Below are positions 33,850 to 34,074 of a DNA stretch of 34,074 nt, piece by piece. Positions within the stretch are counted from its first letter, which is position 1; every line of letters starts with the position of its first letter. Under the pieces are notes generated by a model. It had not been told where the DNA came from. It saw only the letters and a program-made list of their open reading frames with translations, and ran no database searches. This DNA is from UBA1189 sp045612925 (GTDB taxonomy: Bacteria > Bacteroidota > Bacteroidia > Bacteroidales > Bacteroidaceae): positions 1 to 34,074 of the forward strand of contig JAZKZX010000024.1 in the NCBI GenBank assembly GCA_045612925.1, in the 5' to 3' direction. Made by a program: the position numbers and the translations under genes.

Positions 33850-34074
33850 CTATGCCACGAGGCGGGTAATCCATATCCACAGGGGAGCGGCGAGCACGAA
33901 CATCAGGATGCTGAAGGCGAGCGTGGAGGTGCCAGTGCGCACATATTGCTGGTAGCGGCTGCCGATGATGATGCCCGAGAAGGCGGGAGGCAAGGCACCA
34001 GCAAGGACCATCATCTGCAGCTTCGTGGGGTCCATCTTGAAGATGAGACCGACGATGAGCAGCACGGCAGGCAT
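33850..34074 (-). CDS. AEC-family transporter, C-terminal part (cut by window edge)
   Basis: The last 74 codons of a leftward gene whose 5' part lies beyond the window. They encode two to three hydrophobic helices. AGALPPAFSGIIIGSRYQQY and TGTSTLAFSILMFVLAAPLW match the end of auxin-efflux-carrier-type (Mem_trans) permeases, where a Pro and small residues break the penultimate helix and an STL/STS motif opens the last one. The Met at 34074 is simply the edge of the sequence, not the true start. Substrates of bacterial members include malate, malonate and similar acids; none can be assigned here. Confidence 0.75.
   Translation of the reverse strand: MPAVLLIVGLIFKMDPTKLQMMVLAGALPPAFSGIIIGSRYQQYVRTGTSTLAFSILMFVLAAPLWIWITRLVA

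Overview
The window looks like a chromosomal segment from a member of the Bacteroidales (Bacteroidota), possibly Prevotella- or Bacteroides-like. Three lines of evidence support this. Promoters upstream of several genes match the Bacteroidota housekeeping consensus (TTTG or TTG, 19-20 bp, then TAnnTTTG). Two type IX secretion system (T9SS) proteins, PorT and PorE, are encoded. Several secreted proteins end in T9SS-type sorting domains. No phage, insertion sequence, CRISPR array, rRNA or tRNA was seen. The genus is an inference.

Region 1 (1-5.8 kb): a terminator from an upstream transcript; a leftward gene for a secreted four-repeat protein with a T9SS-like C-terminus; then a rightward run of endonuclease IV (nfo), a coiled-coil lipoprotein and a YjjG-like HAD nucleotidase. 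A bidirectional terminator separates these from a leftward 56-residue 2[4Fe-4S] ferredoxin. PorT follows.

Region 2 (5.8-12 kb): a histidine operon, hisG-hisD-hisC, with a complete three-state attenuator in its leader. A 16-residue leader peptide with two His codons overlaps the first pairing segment, and the last hairpin is an intrinsic terminator. hisB does not follow hisC. Next come a 60-residue unknown protein with its own terminator, rpe, and a ComEC/Rec2-like membrane protein.

Region 3 (12-18.3 kb): a leftward murC-ftsQ-SLC13 permease unit with its own promoter, detached from the rest of the division/cell-wall cluster, and divergent porE.

Region 4 (18.4-29.6 kb): a promoter-to-terminator unit of three large secreted-protein genes. 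It holds one MG2-domain protein and two M60-family (enhancin/mucinase-like) zinc metallopeptidases with HExxH motifs, Big2 Ig-like repeats and shared T9SS-type tails. This is the most distinctive accessory region: a probable glycoprotein-degrading system exported by the T9SS. The Big2 and tail DNA is nearly identical between the two genes, suggesting recent repeat duplication or gene conversion.

Region 5 (29.7-34.1 kb): an ECF sigma factor, a MIP18/SufT-like Fe-S assembly factor, LpxH, a BamA/TamA-like outer-membrane barrel and a DUF454 (YbaN) protein. A 500-base non-coding stretch follows, with a multi-hairpin structure ending in an intrinsic terminator (candidate RNA or palindromic repeat). 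The 3' end of a leftward AEC-family transporter gene runs off the window. Genes from about 30.5 to 33 kb look clearly richer in G/C at third codon positions than those at the left end.

All functional calls come from reading the sequence and recalled family knowledge; no database search was run.
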